A stretch of 64,000 nucleotides of DNA, taken from Chytriomyces cf. hyalinus JEL632. Lineage: Eukaryota; Chytridiomycota; Chytridiomycetes; Chytridiales; Chytriomycetaceae. Below the pieces are notes generated by a model. The model saw nothing but the letters and a program-made list of their open reading frames with translations. It was not told the origin of the DNA and did not search any database. This document shows, in pieces, positions 34,741-46,396 of this stretch (position 1 is the stretch's first letter; every line of letters starts with the position of its first letter). The translations under genes were made by a program, and so were the position numbers. The DNA lies in contig JAIWWG010000065.1 of NCBI GenBank assembly GCA_025435555.1, forward strand, positions 144,779 to 208,778, given 5' to 3'.

Positions 34741-35544
34741 ATGGTTTCAAGTTCAGCCAGAAGACTCCTTCTGGCTGACTTACCAACCGAGGTACTCGTT
34801 GAGATTGCGTCCCATCTAACTGCGAGCGATGCATTCTTGATCCTCCGTTCGACTTGCTCCCGTTTCAGCTTTGTTTCCCATTTGAGGTTCACAGTTGCCC
34901 ACTGCAAGCGCAAGGCTCCCACTCCACAAAACCTACCGATCCCGTACGCAGCCGCATGCATTCTGTTGCAAGAACGAGTGTATCTGTCCAAAACTGGTTG
35001 GAGCGACGTCAAAATGGCCCGCATTTTCAAACTGTTGCTAGAGAGTGAATGCAGCTTCGATCCCGGTGCCCACGATAGCTTCTATGTACAGCAAACAGCC
35101 CTACACGGCTACGCGAAATCCTTACGCTTGTTATTGAGCACCAGTCGTGTGGATCCATCTGCCGACAATTTCTATGCAATGGCTGCGGCGTGTTCCGGCG
35201 GCTTTCTTGATTGCATGAAGCTCCTTTCTTCAGCTGGCTTTATCGGTTCATCCGTCAGCCACAACCATTTGCTGAACCTGTGCATTGAAAAGGGGCATTT
35301 TCACATTGCGAAATGGCTGGTTGTTGACCTTCGAAGCGTGGACTTGCGGAATGGGAAACTGTTGAAGACTGCTGTTTGCTTTGGTCGAGAGGAAGTAGTC
35401 GAGTTACTACTGACGCACTATTGTGAAAATTCAATCCAGGGTGTCGGTATTTTCGAGGATCTTGAGAATCTTGCGACAATGTTGGGACATGCAAAGTTGG
35501 CTTACATGCTGCGAAATCGCAGAACAGCCCTCGCTCTGGCATGA
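34741..35544 (+). CDS. F-box protein with ankyrin-like repeats
   Basis: 267 residues, one exon; the start is the first ATG in frame (MVSSSARRLLLADLP). Residues about 9-45 are an F-box (LLADLPTEVLVEIASHL then FLILRSTCSRF), the Skp1-binding motif of SCF ubiquitin ligases. The rest is a set of helical pairs with ankyrin character (FKLLLESECSFDPG, SLRLLLSTSRVDPSADN, GFLDCMKLLSSAGF, GHFHIAKWLV, REEVVELLLTHY), probably the substrate-binding part. F-box plus ankyrin proteins are common in zoosporic fungi. Substrate unknown. Confidence 0.8.
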   Translation: MVSSSARRLLLADLPTEVLVEIASHLTASDAFLILRSTCSRFSFVSHLRFTVAHCKRKAPTPQNLPIPYAAACILLQERVYLSKTGWSDVKMARIFKLLLESECSFDPGAHDSFYVQQTALHGYAKSLRLLLSTSRVDPSADNFYAMAAACSGGFLDCMKLLSSAGFIGSSVSHNHLLNLCIEKGHFHIAKWLVVDLRSVDLRNGKLLKTAVCFGREEVVELLLTHYCENSIQGVGIFEDLENLATMLGHAKLAYMLRNRRTALALA

Positions 35545-35620
35545 GTGACTATCTAAGAGCGTATGTTGCAAGTCGTAATAAAGTTGGGGTTTATTTCAGG
35601 GTCAGTTTTTCCGGTGTCCT

Positions 35621-36696
35621 TCAAAGTACTTCCAAGTCCTCCTCATCTGGTATTAACTTAACATCCTCTGTCCTCCAAAATTCTTCTAAATTGTTCGGGG
35701 ATACATTGGAAAACCAATGGTATGCCGTGTTGTTGAACACGTCACCTGCCTCGTAGACGACATCAGACAAGCAGATTTCAGATACGTGTGGAAGCATCTT
35801 CATAAGGTACGGACTTTGCTGCTTCATTAGCATTTGTCGTGGCCTGAAGAAGCGAAAAATGTGTCAGATGCAGATGCAAGAATCGCGACTTTTCTTGAAG
35901 ATACACACACAAAAGAATACGCGCTGAACATGTTGCCAATGATGGCCAGCTTATCAACTTGATCAGGAGTCCAGTTCGACGCTAAAACATTGGAATACAT
36001 GGTGTGTCCGCAATGCGGCATGAAGAATAATGTTTCCTTCGAGATGCTCCGTTTTGCTCGCTTTTACAACCCGTTGAAACAAGGATTATTACTGCTCGGA
36101 CAAACATGAGATGTAAAAGATGCGCACCTCGTTGTTCACGATTTGCGTCATGCCAAGCGACTTGAGCACCTCCCCGTCCAATTCCGAGAACACTGGATCG
36201 AAGCATTCAACGTTCGCAAACTGCTCCAATGTCAAATAGCGTCGCAAAAGAGAAATAAAGAGAGAATTATCTGCTAACCTGATGCTCCTCATGCAGCAAA
36301 ATCAGAAATGCAAGTTGGTGTTGGGAGATTCGCGACTCGGATATTGACCCAATTCCATAGCACACGCAGTCTATTCCCTTGATGACAGGTTTCTCGCACG
36401 TCCGTATAGATGCTGTAGCGTGTTCATAGAATGCTGATGCTCGCATGTGAAGTCTGGGCAAAAACGTCCTTCAAATTCAGTTTCCTCGTTTCATCAAACG
36501 AAAGATCTGTTCTCACTGACACAGCTGATTCAATTGCCATAACGACCGATTCGAAGGTTGGTACTGAAGCAGTCGCCTTAGACTTTGACGACATGGCTTT
36601 GTAAGAGAAGCCTGGGCTCTGAGCTGGGGAGGGAGCTTTACGCTGTTTTGCAGCATTTCCTTTGCGTTTCACGAGAGTGAATCCGCCGTCTTCCAT
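35621..36696 (-). CDS. SRR1-like protein (SRR1/Ber1 family)
   Basis: Exons 36696-36500, 36453-36279, 36220-36128, 36060-35909 and 35843-35621; 279 residues. Family marks in order: CVCYGIGSISESRISQHQLA, the FDPVFSELD block, the LGMTQIVNNE block, TLFFMPHCGH and the SNVLASNW block; these match the SRR1 domain. SRR1-like proteins are reported to affect haem/porphyrin metabolism and circadian signalling in plants and microtubule-drug response in yeast (Ber1); the chemistry is unknown. The first intron (GTTTGATG..GCCCAG, 47 bp) is the weakest join; the other four are clear. The N-terminal 60 residues are basic and variable. Confidence 0.85.
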
Positions 36697-36855
36697 TGCT
36701 GAAGATTCCACATGTTACGCCTCGCAGAACAGACGAAGGAAGTGCATTCAGTGTCACCTTCGATCCTGGTTTTATTTATCTGAAGTATAAATCCACTGGC
36801 CGAGATCTTTAAAGTCTGGAAAAGAAAAAAAAAAAGCGAAAACGACGCATCGCAG

Positions 36856-38102
36856 ATGTCCCTCCAATCCCAATCGTTCGCGCATCTTTTCCGCCATTCA
36901 AAACTTGCGTCCGTAACGTATTCTGCCGAGTCTTTGGCGGGTCAAGTACTCAGAGCCTCAGAGGACCAGCGGGCAACAGGTTAACACAGCAACTCGATAC
37001 AAACATCAAACGAGCTGAGCAACAACAACTCAAATCCCACTTTTTAACAGGCGACTGGGGTCTCAAACATTCGCTGCCACCTAGTCGAATTTCTGTCGTG
37101 ACTGTATCTCATCTGGACCACCCGCTCACTCACTCAAGCACTCCTGCCTCGGCGGTCTCGAAGCTCGCAGCTCTCGAAAGATTTAAGCGCATTTTCGGTG
37201 CGTTTGTAGCGATCGAGCAAAGAGATCCCGTCGCAGATGCTGCCACAAAAACGCATTTGGCCAAGATTTCGGATGATGAATTCTCTGCCCTCGTACAAAA
37301 GGCAAAACAACTGCAGCCAGCCGAAAAAGAAAGTTGGGAAGCTGCTTTGGGAGTATCTAGTGCCAAAAGCGATGATGTGGACAAGGAGCTCGGAATTCAT
37401 CCTCCATTCTACTGGTCTCCTCCATCCACTGCAGCCGGGACTGCACCGCAGGAACCCATTTCTCTGTCTCCGTCATCCGCAGAGTCTTCGTTGCCAAAAC
37501 AAGCTGCTCCCCAGGATCCTCGATCAGTTCCTATTGTTGGCCGTTACCTGAACGCAGTGCTCAATGGACATGCGATTGGAATTTCAGGATACGTGGCTTT
37601 CTTGCACGACTCTGAAGTCAAAGCTTCCATGCGAGCATATGCGGCGCGTCCAGCATCCGAATCCGGCCGAATTATTCAGAGTCGCGAATTTGCTGATGCG
37701 CATGAACGCAAACCTGGCTGCGAGATTGTCGTGTATATCCAAAACGTTTCGTGGGACGCGACTGCGGGACGATGGCAAATTAGCGTTACTCAAAGGAATC
37801 CACTGGATCAAGCCATTCTGTTTGATTCTTCCAGTATGCCCAGTGGCGGCTCTTACTCCTCGCGTGGAAACATGAAGGTTCCGTGGTCGAAGAATTCTTC
37901 TTCTTTGATGGGTCCCGACGGATTGAGGGTGAAAAGTGCGACGTCGTCTTCCATGGATATTTTGCAGACAGTAAGAGCGGATACAGGGCCAAGGAAGCGA
38001 CTGCCTGATTATCTTACAAGACGGGCAGAGGGACTTGTGAAGACGCTGGAGGAAATGGAGGAATCCTCTGACGCTGCGCAAAGTGCAGCAAAGAAGATTT
38101 AG
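36856..38102 (+). CDS. Mitochondrial small-subunit ribosomal protein, Mrp51 (bS1m)-like
   Basis: Exons 36856-36979 and 37051-38102; 391 residues. The long exon has no in-frame ATG at its start; the upstream ATG exon (MSLQSQSFAHLFRHSKLASV) joins it in phase and creates RATGDWGLKHSLPPSRISVV. A leading SKLA segment and a GDWGLK-LP motif near residue 42, followed by hydrophobic VxxLDH, is what I know from fungal Mrp51-type mitoribosomal proteins. The basic, acid-poor N-terminus would serve as a matrix targeting signal. The remaining sequence contains a VPIVGRYLNAVLNGHAIGIS block and a Ser-rich tail. Identity rests on one short motif, so moderate confidence. Confidence 0.6.
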
Positions 38103-38264
38103 ATGCTTTTGTTTTAATGGGTGTGTTTTCTTGTGATGAAAAGGAAAAAAGAACGGAATATTTCTGCCTCTTTGGGATCACATCTGAAATGTTACTGAAG
38201 TCTGAAAAGAGGGAACACGCAAACAAGTCCAGATTTTGCCGACTAGTCCAGAATATACATGTAC

Positions 38265-39358
38265 TCAAGCGTCCTCCATCCTGTCACTGCGCACGGCGCT
38301 GTTTGTATATCCTTGGCTGCTGATGATGCTGCGAGTTCCACCACCCCCAGGCTTGGCATAACTCACGCGGCCAACCGAGTAAAAGAGCTCTGCGTTCACG
38401 CAGCGCGACAGGACATACGCTTGGACAAGCATCGCTACGGCCGCCGAATACGATCCCGAATTGAACTCTAAACCAGTCGCCGTGGAGTAGGCGCAAATAG
38501 CAACAGTAACGACCGACCGCAAGACTGCGCAATGAAAAACAAAGAAGCCATCTATCAAAAAACAACAGGCAGACCCACATATCAAGGTGACACACTCAAC
38601 TGTTTCCCTCCACAAGCGATTTTCCGACACCGGCCAAATCTCCTTCAAAATTCAAACAGCCAAAAACGAGTGATAAAATGCAGGCAAAGATGTGTGAAAT
38701 CATGTCGCTGGATGCGTATCCTTTGAACGTGATCATATCTTGGGCATACGCGCAGTACTGCAAGTCCGGATTCCACACGCCCTTCGAGGCCATGATGTCG
38801 ACTATGGCCCAACCGAATCGATGAACAATGATGGCCATGGCAGTGTACTGCACGCGCAGGTCATGTGCTGCCACACAGTATGTTTTATACAGCATGAAGA
38901 TGTCTGTGTAATAGACAGATACGTAAGTAAACACAACAGAAATGCAAGGAATAATCAACCTCACCGAAACCCAAATTGAAAATATGCAAAAACACATTGC
39001 CAACAAGACTTCCATACCCGCACTGCTCCTCTCCAAGGAAAAACACCCATGCCGCGAGACTCTGATACGCGATGCAAACAAAGTTGAAAATGGTCATGAT
39101 GATCCCAATCACGAAAAACTCTTCGCCCTGGGTGACAGAGCCTTGCAACGCGCGACAAAGAGTTGTTATTAGACCCGTGAAAGAGATTTCAATCGTCATT
39201 CCGAGGATGACTCCCAGCACTGCGTACTGCGCGTCGTTGATGTAGGGTGACCCCAAGGCGGGAGGTCCGAACACTGCGTCGATGGTCAGGTTCATGGTGT
39301 CATTGAATGTAGCGTTTGAGGAATTTGAGAAGGACGAGTGGCTCAGGGAGAATGGCAT
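38265..39358 (-). CDS. Multi-pass membrane protein, paralogue of the gene at 32531-33720
   Basis: Exons 39358-38965, 38903-38658 and 38599-38265; 324 residues. The N-terminus has several NxS/T sites (SNSSNATFNDTMNLT), as in an extracellular tail. About seven TM segments follow, e.g. YAVLGVILGMTIEISFTGLI, FFVIGIIMTIFNFVCIAY, HRFGWAIVDI, ISHIFACILSLVF and LICGSACCFLIDGFFVF. Topology (glycosylated N-out, seven TM) is receptor-like, but I recognise no receptor family. The second intron has a GTTTGA donor. The conserved core HRFGWAIVDIMASKGVW plus a C-x-Y-x-Q-D segment is shared with its paralogue on the other strand. Function unknown. Confidence 0.7.
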
Positions 39359-40938
39359 GGGCTCGTTTGAAAGGAAGGAGAGAGATTTTCAAGATTCTTG
39401 TTCGGATTGTCAAACAAAACAGAAACTGGATTCTCAGTATTAAGTCAACAGAGGATATACTTCGAGGAGCAGCACAAAGACCTTTTGGGCGGCATGAGAA
39501 ACAATTCGACACCCCAGGCAGACCTTGGAATTTCTTCATGGTCAGCGTCGATTCAGCGGCACTGGCATCGGCAACAGCACGGGTAGTTTACACTATGGGG
39601 CGCAAGTAGGTGTGGGTGTTTTCAGTTTATTTGGGGTGGTTCTTCTGATTTGGGGTCTGGCCTTCGTTTGAATGGACTGTTTTTCGAGCCCCACAAACGA
39701 AAAATTTTCTTGCCCAGGTCACGGTCACCATTGAAACAGACAATTTCTTCAACCAACTATTATTTTCCACGACACAGCCAGGTTGCTGGGCCGTGAGAAT
39801 GACATGCAAATATAAGTGCCCATTGACTCCCCAATCAAAAAAAGGTGAGGACAAGACTGTCAAGTTATGGGACCTGAATTCAGGAAGACTTGAAAAGTTT
39901 GATTGGGCATGGAGATACCATACCAATGCACAGCTTCGCATTCAATAAATATCATGTGGATCAAAACCGATCCCATCTTCAGCAAATTCCTCAAGCTATT
40001 GCGGATTAGTGCGTAGTTGGTTGGTCACCCAAGCATTGGAGTTCTGCCCAACTGCTGAAACAAAGTCCCACGCAAAGGTCACATATCCCCGGCGCCATAG
40101 ATCTGCAGTGTCCCTGAGTGCAATCTTTTCAATCGGGGCACCAGGAGTTGCATAAGTGCAAACTTTCCAACTGGTGCGTTGCAGCACCTGGAGTTGCGAA
40201 GACCAAGTTTGGCAAGGGGGTTGGGTGGGGGACACGAGCAGAACTTGAGGACACCGGGGACCGACCAAAGCGTGGAACTTGCGGCAAACAGCTGGGTAGA
40301 ACAGGGCTGCGCTTCCCCAAGGGTGACTGGGGCGGAGGCGCAGTTATGCCGGACGGACGGAATCAGTTGGACCAATTGTGGTGGAGCTTGGTAGTCACAC
40401 AAATATCAGTCACCCCAAATCAACATCACCCCCCACTTAATATCTTCTTCTCCTCACCACTTCCTCACTTAGTCATCTCATCGGTCGTTATCATGCTGGC
40501 CCGTTCGAGGCGGTAGTTTGGGCAGTTTTCGGAGATGGGTAATGCTCAGCCGTGAATGAAGCAGCTGCGACCTACTCTGCAGAATAATACTGGGGCGCAT
40601 GGATTCAGATCATGTTTGCATTCAGCTTGATAAATGCTTGTGTATATGATACAATCCAACTGTTGTACTGCGTCGGAGTTCGACACGTGTTTTGACTTTA
40701 CACAGATCTACGCGGCATTCTTATGCACGCATACTGTTGACTTTGGTCGCTACTGAATGCACGTATCCAGGATCATTCGCTGCTGTGAGTCCTCCAAAGA
40801 CAACTGGGCAGCCCAAGAGTTCCAACTTTTTGCACGCGCCCAGCAGAAAGAAACAACAGCGACAACCAACAACAAAGAATGTATTTATCTAGCCCACACA
40901 CACAAAGTTATAAATATCAAACACCATGCCGCCGCCCT
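39359..40938. other. 1.6 kb region without an intact gene
   Basis: Apart from a short WD40 relic (separate entry), I see only short open frames without family resemblance. Two overlapping minus-strand frames at 39996-40402 are Pro/Cys-rich and look like chance frames. Confidence 0.55.
39838..39948 (+). pseudogene. WD40-repeat relic
   Basis: One frame reads GEDKTVKLWDLNSGRLEKFD, the exact D-strand and linker pattern of a WD40 repeat, then runs into a stop at 39946-39948. No second repeat is visible on either side within 300 bp, so this looks like a remnant of a larger WD40 protein rather than a gene. Confidence 0.5.
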
Positions 40939-41517
40939 TCACAGCTTCAAGTCAATGTCCAGATCCTGGAACATTTCCCCAACTTCCTTCCGCACCTTGT
41001 CATCAACAACAACACCACCAAGAACAATTTTGCCATTCACCCCGCCCATGATGGATTTGCGAATGCCGCTGGCCATCACGCTGATGCGCTTTGACATCTT
41101 CTGACCGCCTGGCTGAAGGTGGTCAGAATCGGATGCTACGGAACTATCACCTTCTGCGCTGGGAGCAATTTGCGGGAGTGATTCTTTCAGGAAGGAGGTC
41201 GAGTTTGTGTCCAGAGCTGAGGATTCCGGCATGGGAGGGAGAGTGGAGGATTCAGACGATGCTTGCGGCTGCTTGCCTCTATTGAGGTAGGACATTGTCG
41301 ATCGCAAGATGTTGCGCTTGGGTTTACCAGTGGTTGGGGGACCAACAACAACGGATTGCTGCTCAGGCAAGGACGCTGAGGAGGCCAAGCGCTCCAGATC
41401 CTCGTCGGACATTGAGTTCAGCTGCTCAGAAAGGGCAGCGAGATCGGTCGGGGTGTCGGGTCTCTCCCGACGGGGCTGGTCAATGTCTGCGGTGTTGGCG
41501 GTGGTGGTATCTGGCAT
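40939..41517 (-). CDS. Small uncharacterised protein, 192 residues
   Basis: Not recognised. One exon, ATG at 41517. Residues 1-45 are polar and end in a short amphipathic helix (LNSMSDEDLERLASSAS). A Ser/Pro-rich middle follows. The C-terminal 55 residues are basic then hydrophobic: KRISVMASGIRKSIMGG, NGKIVLGGVVVDDKVRKEV, MFQDLDIDL. The short Ser- and Gly-containing basic helix could contact membranes. There is no TM segment and no signal peptide. A run of T follows on the plus strand upstream (41,519-41,530). Confidence 0.6.
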   Translation of the reverse strand: MPDTTTANTADIDQPRRERPDTPTDLAALSEQLNSMSDEDLERLASSASLPEQQSVVVGPPTTGKPKRNILRSTMSYLNRGKQPQASSESSTLPPMPESSALDTNSTSFLKESLPQIAPSAEGDSSVASDSDHLQPGGQKMSKRISVMASGIRKSIMGGVNGKIVLGGVVVDDKVRKEVGEMFQDLDIDLKL

Positions 41518-41622
41518 TTTTTTTTTTTTTCTTGGTGTGTCACTTTTTGAAATTGGTCATTCTTAATCATGTGCGTAAATAAATACCAACTAAAATTTAT
41601 GAGTTCAAAAATGCCGTCTTTA

Positions 41623-42915
41623 TTATTCAACCTGGGTCGACGTGAGCGGCCCTTCCATCTCTTCTTCGTATTCGACCGTTACGCGCGCTTTGGCTTCAGA
41701 AGAGAAGAGAACAGTGTCAGAAGAGAGAACAGTGTCAGAAGAGAGAAAACAAAAGACTCACGTTTCTTGACTGCTTTCTTTGCTGCTGCCTTCTTGGAAG
41801 ACTCGGTATCGTCCCCGCTGTCGTTGGCGTCGGCGGCACCAGCAGAGCGCTTTCTTTTAGAGGCAGCGGCAGCAGCAGACTTGCTCAAAAGTGCCTTTCG
41901 CGTGGCGATTCCCAGAGCTGCTTCTTCAATGTCGTCATCGTCGTCTTCATCGTCCGATGGATCCGATACAAATTCGCGCCCAAACTGGAAAGAAAACCGA
42001 TCAGACGCCCCGTCCCATGAAACCCAAAAAAGAATTGAGACTTACAGCATCAACATCCTCTTCTTCTTCATCCTCATATTCGTACTCGGCGCCATCTTCA
42101 TCGTTTTCTTCTTCATCTTCCTCCACATCGCCATCTTCCAAATCACCGTCCTCCATTTCATCTTCAATACGATCCAAGGCCCTCTCAAAGACGCCTTGAT
42201 TCAGATTGACAATGCCATCCGCACTTTCGTACACACCCTTTCGTAATCTTTCCAACAGTTCCTTTTCGATGCTCATTTCCAAGCGTGCAGCACTTTCGGC
42301 TTTTGCTTCACGTCGTGATTCACGGCGGTCCAACTTTTTCTTGACACCTTCCAGTTTTTTGGAAGAAGTTTTCAGCATGAGACGACGGGTTCTGATAAGG
42401 TACTGAGTGAGCTTGGTAGCACGTTGCTTGCATTTGTGAATGGTAAAATTGGGCCAGTGTTGAAGCTCGCTGTCGATCTGATGTGCGCCAACCAAGGTCA
42501 GAAAACAACGGGGAAAAGTAAAAAAAAAAAAGGAATGAATTTGGACAACATGAGAACGATTGCATTACCTGCTCCAGCGCTTGCGCATAGTTCTTGCTCA
42601 GCTTCACTCTCTCCCACATGTTGATCGGAGTATGGGCCCGCTCGATGGTTTTCATGTAGAGATACAGCTGGCCCTGATCCTCCTTGATGGTAGCATATCG
42701 GGAGTTGGCCAGCGGGCAAGCCTGTCTGTTGCACAGGCCTGTAACATTGTACTCGTTACGGCAGAAGGTGTTCGTAAGGGTCTTGACCTTGTAACTGCAG
42801 AACTGGTGATTGATTGTGTTCCAGATGACCTGCAGAGCGAATGGAGGATCCGAGTGTCAGTCCGGACATGTGCTGTCATTGCCTGCACACAGCTCACCTC
42901 GTCAATCTGTGCCAT
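41623..42915 (-). CDS. MAK16: 60S ribosome biogenesis factor MAK16
   Basis: Exons 42915-42898 (only six codons), 42829-42569, 42477-42046, 41984-41762 and 41693-41623; 334 residues, joins all in phase. Family blocks: [35 protein letters not shown] (the Cys set), [49 protein letters not shown], then long acidic tracts, an SKRKRSAG basic patch and the tail [13 protein letters not shown]16 is a nucleolar protein needed for early pre-60S maturation. Length fits the family (about 300). It is divergent from the TMEM209-like gene. Confidence 0.97.
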
Positions 42916-42988
42916 CTTTTCTTTGGTTGAAAACAAAAAGAAAAAGAAAAAGAAATAAAAATTAAAAAACAAAAAAAGCGTTAAAATA
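42916..42988. promoter_or_regulatory. 73 bp bidirectional promoter, MAK16 / TMEM209-like
   Basis: Only 73 bp separate the two ATG codons. The sequence is almost purely A-rich on the plus strand (runs of AAAAAG and AAAAAAAGCG), a nucleosome-poor poly(dA:dT) type promoter by inference. Confidence 0.55.
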
Positions 42989-45900
42989 ATGAGTTTAACG
43001 GGTGAGCGTCAGACGCTGTCCGCGGCAAAGCGGTGAGTTGTAAATGCAACTACACCGAGCCCACCCACTAAACATGCAAACGCCATAAGACCGCCCAAAC
43101 CGGCGACACAAACGCCGCAAAAGCCAGCAGCCGTCCCATTCCGTGGCGTGTACGAAAGCAACGCCATGCGTGCTCTCGACAAAGCGCGTGTTCAGCAATC
43201 TGCCACTCGATTCGATGGAACCCGTCTTGTCTGGAATGCAGCCCTGCTTGGTGTTGTAGCTGCTGTCTGGAAGGGCCGATACCTCGAGTACTACCTTCCC
43301 TTTCTTTCTAGCATCATGTTTAAAGCTGATTCAATGTTCCATCGAAAAAAGATCAATTTTACCCTCTGAGTTTGGATTGGTATCGTGGGCACGTAAGTTT
43401 ATTTTTTTTTTAAGTATTTCTTTTGCTCTCAGTGTTCTCGCTCACCCATTTTCTCATGCAGTTATGCCGTTTTTGGGAATCGCCGTTCTCAATATCGCTA
43501 TTATCGCGTGGAACTTTTTTGGCTCGAACGATGCTGCCCAACTGGACAAAGTCCCTTTAACCCCCCGCGAAAAAGTGCTAATGGGACTGGACACGTCAAC
43601 GAAACTGCCACCCCTGAACGCAACACCAACCTCCACCCCGAAATACACTCCCTCAAAGTCGTTCTTCAGACCATCTGTTGGCACCATCAATTCCAGTTCT
43701 AAACCATCTGGATCTCTTTTCGCAACGTCAACGCCGTTATCTCGAGCTTCTCAATCTGCAACAGCAAATTCGACTCCGTTTGGAAATACTTCGAACCAGC
43801 AGTCGCAGTTTGTTTCCCCAACTTCCGGCGTGCCGGCAGGCGCAGCATCAAGTGTAACTCCAATGTTTGTCTCGGCCAGCCCATTGGCTTCTCATTTACT
43901 TGCGACGAGTCCATGTAAGTTTTTTTACAAGCTTTCATGTTATCTGGAGGGAGGATGTTAAATGCATCGTAATTTTTTACTGCAGCCATTCGCGATAGTC
44001 CACCAATTCGTGACAAGACGATGCTTCAACGCTTAATCAACGAATCAATGTCCCCTTCTCCATCACCACTTCAACAAGTATCCTCTCAACAATTCAACAC
44101 GCCTTCGTCTTCACCGTTTTACTCCTCGCCCAGTCTAGGACATCACTTTTCTTCACCGTCAGCCATGCCGCATGCCACTTCTGCCGCGGCTGCAACACTT
44201 CATACCATGCCCATCAGTAACAGCGGAAAGTTTCAACCTGCAACTCCTTCCAAGCCAAACACGGCCTCTTCAAAACAACCGCATGATCGTGTTGAAGGTG
44301 GATTTGTGATCAAGGCACCATCAGCTGTTGTATCTAGCCTGGCAATTGATAATGGTGTCCTGGATCGGTGGGGTGAAGGAATGCGGTGGTGGATGAGCGG
44401 AAAAGTTGTCAAGGCGATTGCCAGTCGAGTCGAAGCTTGGGAAGAAAGTGCGGCAAAAGAAGGTATGGACCATTTGGGCGTTTCTGCAGAAGGCGCCGTG
44501 TGGAATACAGCTGCATGGGGTGTTTGCAATCCTGTTGCGAGTGCCGGAAATACAGCCGCGGCGGCGGGTAGTTTGATGGGGCCAAGTGGGTTTGGATCAT
44601 CGGCTGCTGGAGGATTATTTGCACCAAAGAGTACCAGTGGGTTTGGTGGGTTTGGTCAGACGCAGCAAAAGCAAAGCATGTTTGGTGCCAGCACGAGTTC
44701 TTTTGGAGGGTTTGGCGGAGGTTCTCTTGGAGGAAGCTTGCAAACGCAGCAAAACCAGGCCAAACCAACAAATTTGCTTGAATTTCAACAGAGATTTGGA
44801 CAGGTAAAATTTTTTGTCCCCATTGAAGTATCAGCGAATTTCCTGACTAAATGGTTGCATTCGAATTCAAAGACACCTCTCTGCCAAGAGAGACTCAAAA
44901 TTGAACAATATCTCAATATTCCCGATTATAACTGCCGACCCTATATTCTGGAGCGCATTCAAGGTTTGGATCTCGTCTCTACAAAAATTCCACGCAAATA
45001 ATCTAAATCGCGGATGATTCCAGCCCTTTCAAAGAGCGGCGGTCTCGCCTCTTACAATTGGAATGTTGCTTCGTCTTCCTCTAGCGCAGGGTCTAATATG
45101 TTTGGTTCATCCCTCTCCTCGGTGATGGAATTTTTCACGTCGTCTCAAACCTCTTTTGATCGGTCAACGTCAAGCAACCGAATGGGCCAATCCGTCAACT
45201 CAATGTCGAGCAGCTTCAACTTGGGTCCCGGTGCATCCTCCAATTTTCCAGGCAGCTCAAACTCGACGGGACAAGCCGACAAGTCTGCATTCAGCGCTTC
45301 AGTATCAACCAGCGGCGGCGGTGCTGGGGGAGTCTCTTCAAAACTGCAATCTGCAGCGCAAACAAAAGTCCCAAGCGATGCGCAAATCCTGGTGCATCTT
45401 GTGTGCACCTTTTTCGATGAGCAAATGGGATGGGGGCCCAAGCGCGGATTCACGAGTAAATATTTTGTTGGCATTGAAGGGAAACCGGATCCAAGTGTTT
45501 CAATTCAAATCCTGGAAAAGACTCGTTCGCCAGTGCCGCATTATAACTTATTTTACCGGAACCGTATTTACGAAGTGTATCCAGTTGAGTGACTTTTTTT
45601 TTTACTATTTTTGTCTCTCAAAGTGCACTCAAAAAAAAAGCATCTTTTTCCAATTTTGCTTTTACATAGAAACGAAACAACGTTTTTCACATGTTTTCCA
45701 TTTTTGCATACATTGTGAGCACAACTGCGGGGGGATACCTGGGCCTTTTGAACTTGGGAGGGAAATCTGTTGGGATGGTGACTGAAACTGGAATTCTTGA
45801 TGGACCCGCAAGGTCTGCGTTTCTTGAAGAAGAAGAGGAACGCAGACGCAAGAGTCGAGAAGGACGCGTGTCTTTGGCGAGTAGCGGCAATGTCCTAAGC

Positions 45901-46071
45901 GATGAAGCAAAAGAAAATTTGAATGCAAGTGCGACAGCTGCTGCTCCAGCGACTAGTTCTTTGTTTGGGACTCCTGGGGGTGCGACAGGTGTCAGCGGTG
46001 GTTTGAGTTTTGGGTTTGGAAGCTCGACTCCAGTGGGTGCTTCCAGTGGCGGGGGCAAGCGAAAAAATTGA
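42989..46071 (+). CDS. TMEM209-like nuclear-envelope protein
   Basis: Exons 42989-43032, 43090-43287, 43352-43392, 43462-43914, 43986-44963, 45024-45583, 45670-46071; 891 residues. Two N-terminal TM segments (LVWNAALLGVVAAVW; LMPFLGIAVLNIAIIAW), a long Ser/Gly/Phe-rich middle with FG-type spacing (GFGGFG, SMFGAS, FGGFGGG), then the family C-terminus: KTPLCQERLKIEQYL, YILERIQALSKSGG, SDAQILVHLVCTFFDEQM, the GFTSKYF block, HYNLFYRNRIYEVYP, RNNVFHMFSIFAYIV. These match TMEM209 (cytochrome b561 N-terminal family label), which in animals binds Nup205 at the nuclear pore. The last 115 residues are an extra tail. A short in-frame intron near 44,804 cannot be excluded. Confidence 0.85.
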
Positions 46072-46396
46072 GGAAAACGGGGTGGCTTCACACTATAAAT
46101 GGGTTTCAATTGGGGGGAGGGAGGGATGCCGATGGTAAAAAAAAATTCAAACCTGAAAAAACTTTTTTCAATGATGTTTGCCCATGGTAACTTGTTCCGT
46201 CAGCATTCGTTCTTTTGCAGTCACTGTCTCCATCTTGATGGCATGCACAGTGTAAACCAGCAAAAAAGGTGTGCATACAGTCAAAACAGTTTAAAAGATG
46301 TGAAATAATATTGCGATGGGTGGGGTGGTTCAAGCAAACGAAAACAAAAAAAAACAAAAGAAAGAAAGAGCGTTGCCAAGAGCCCCATGTTGTTTT
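46072..46396. other. Convergent intergenic region, no gene seen
   Basis: Shared 3' space of the TMEM209-like gene and the Gln-rich gene. A-rich runs occur near 46,137-46,143 and 46,340-46,360. Nothing else recognised. Confidence 0.5.

Noticed and set aside
39996-40402. Two overlapping minus-strand frames as a possible gene
   Set aside because: Pro/Cys/Trp-rich, no repeat or domain pattern, and the frames contradict each other.
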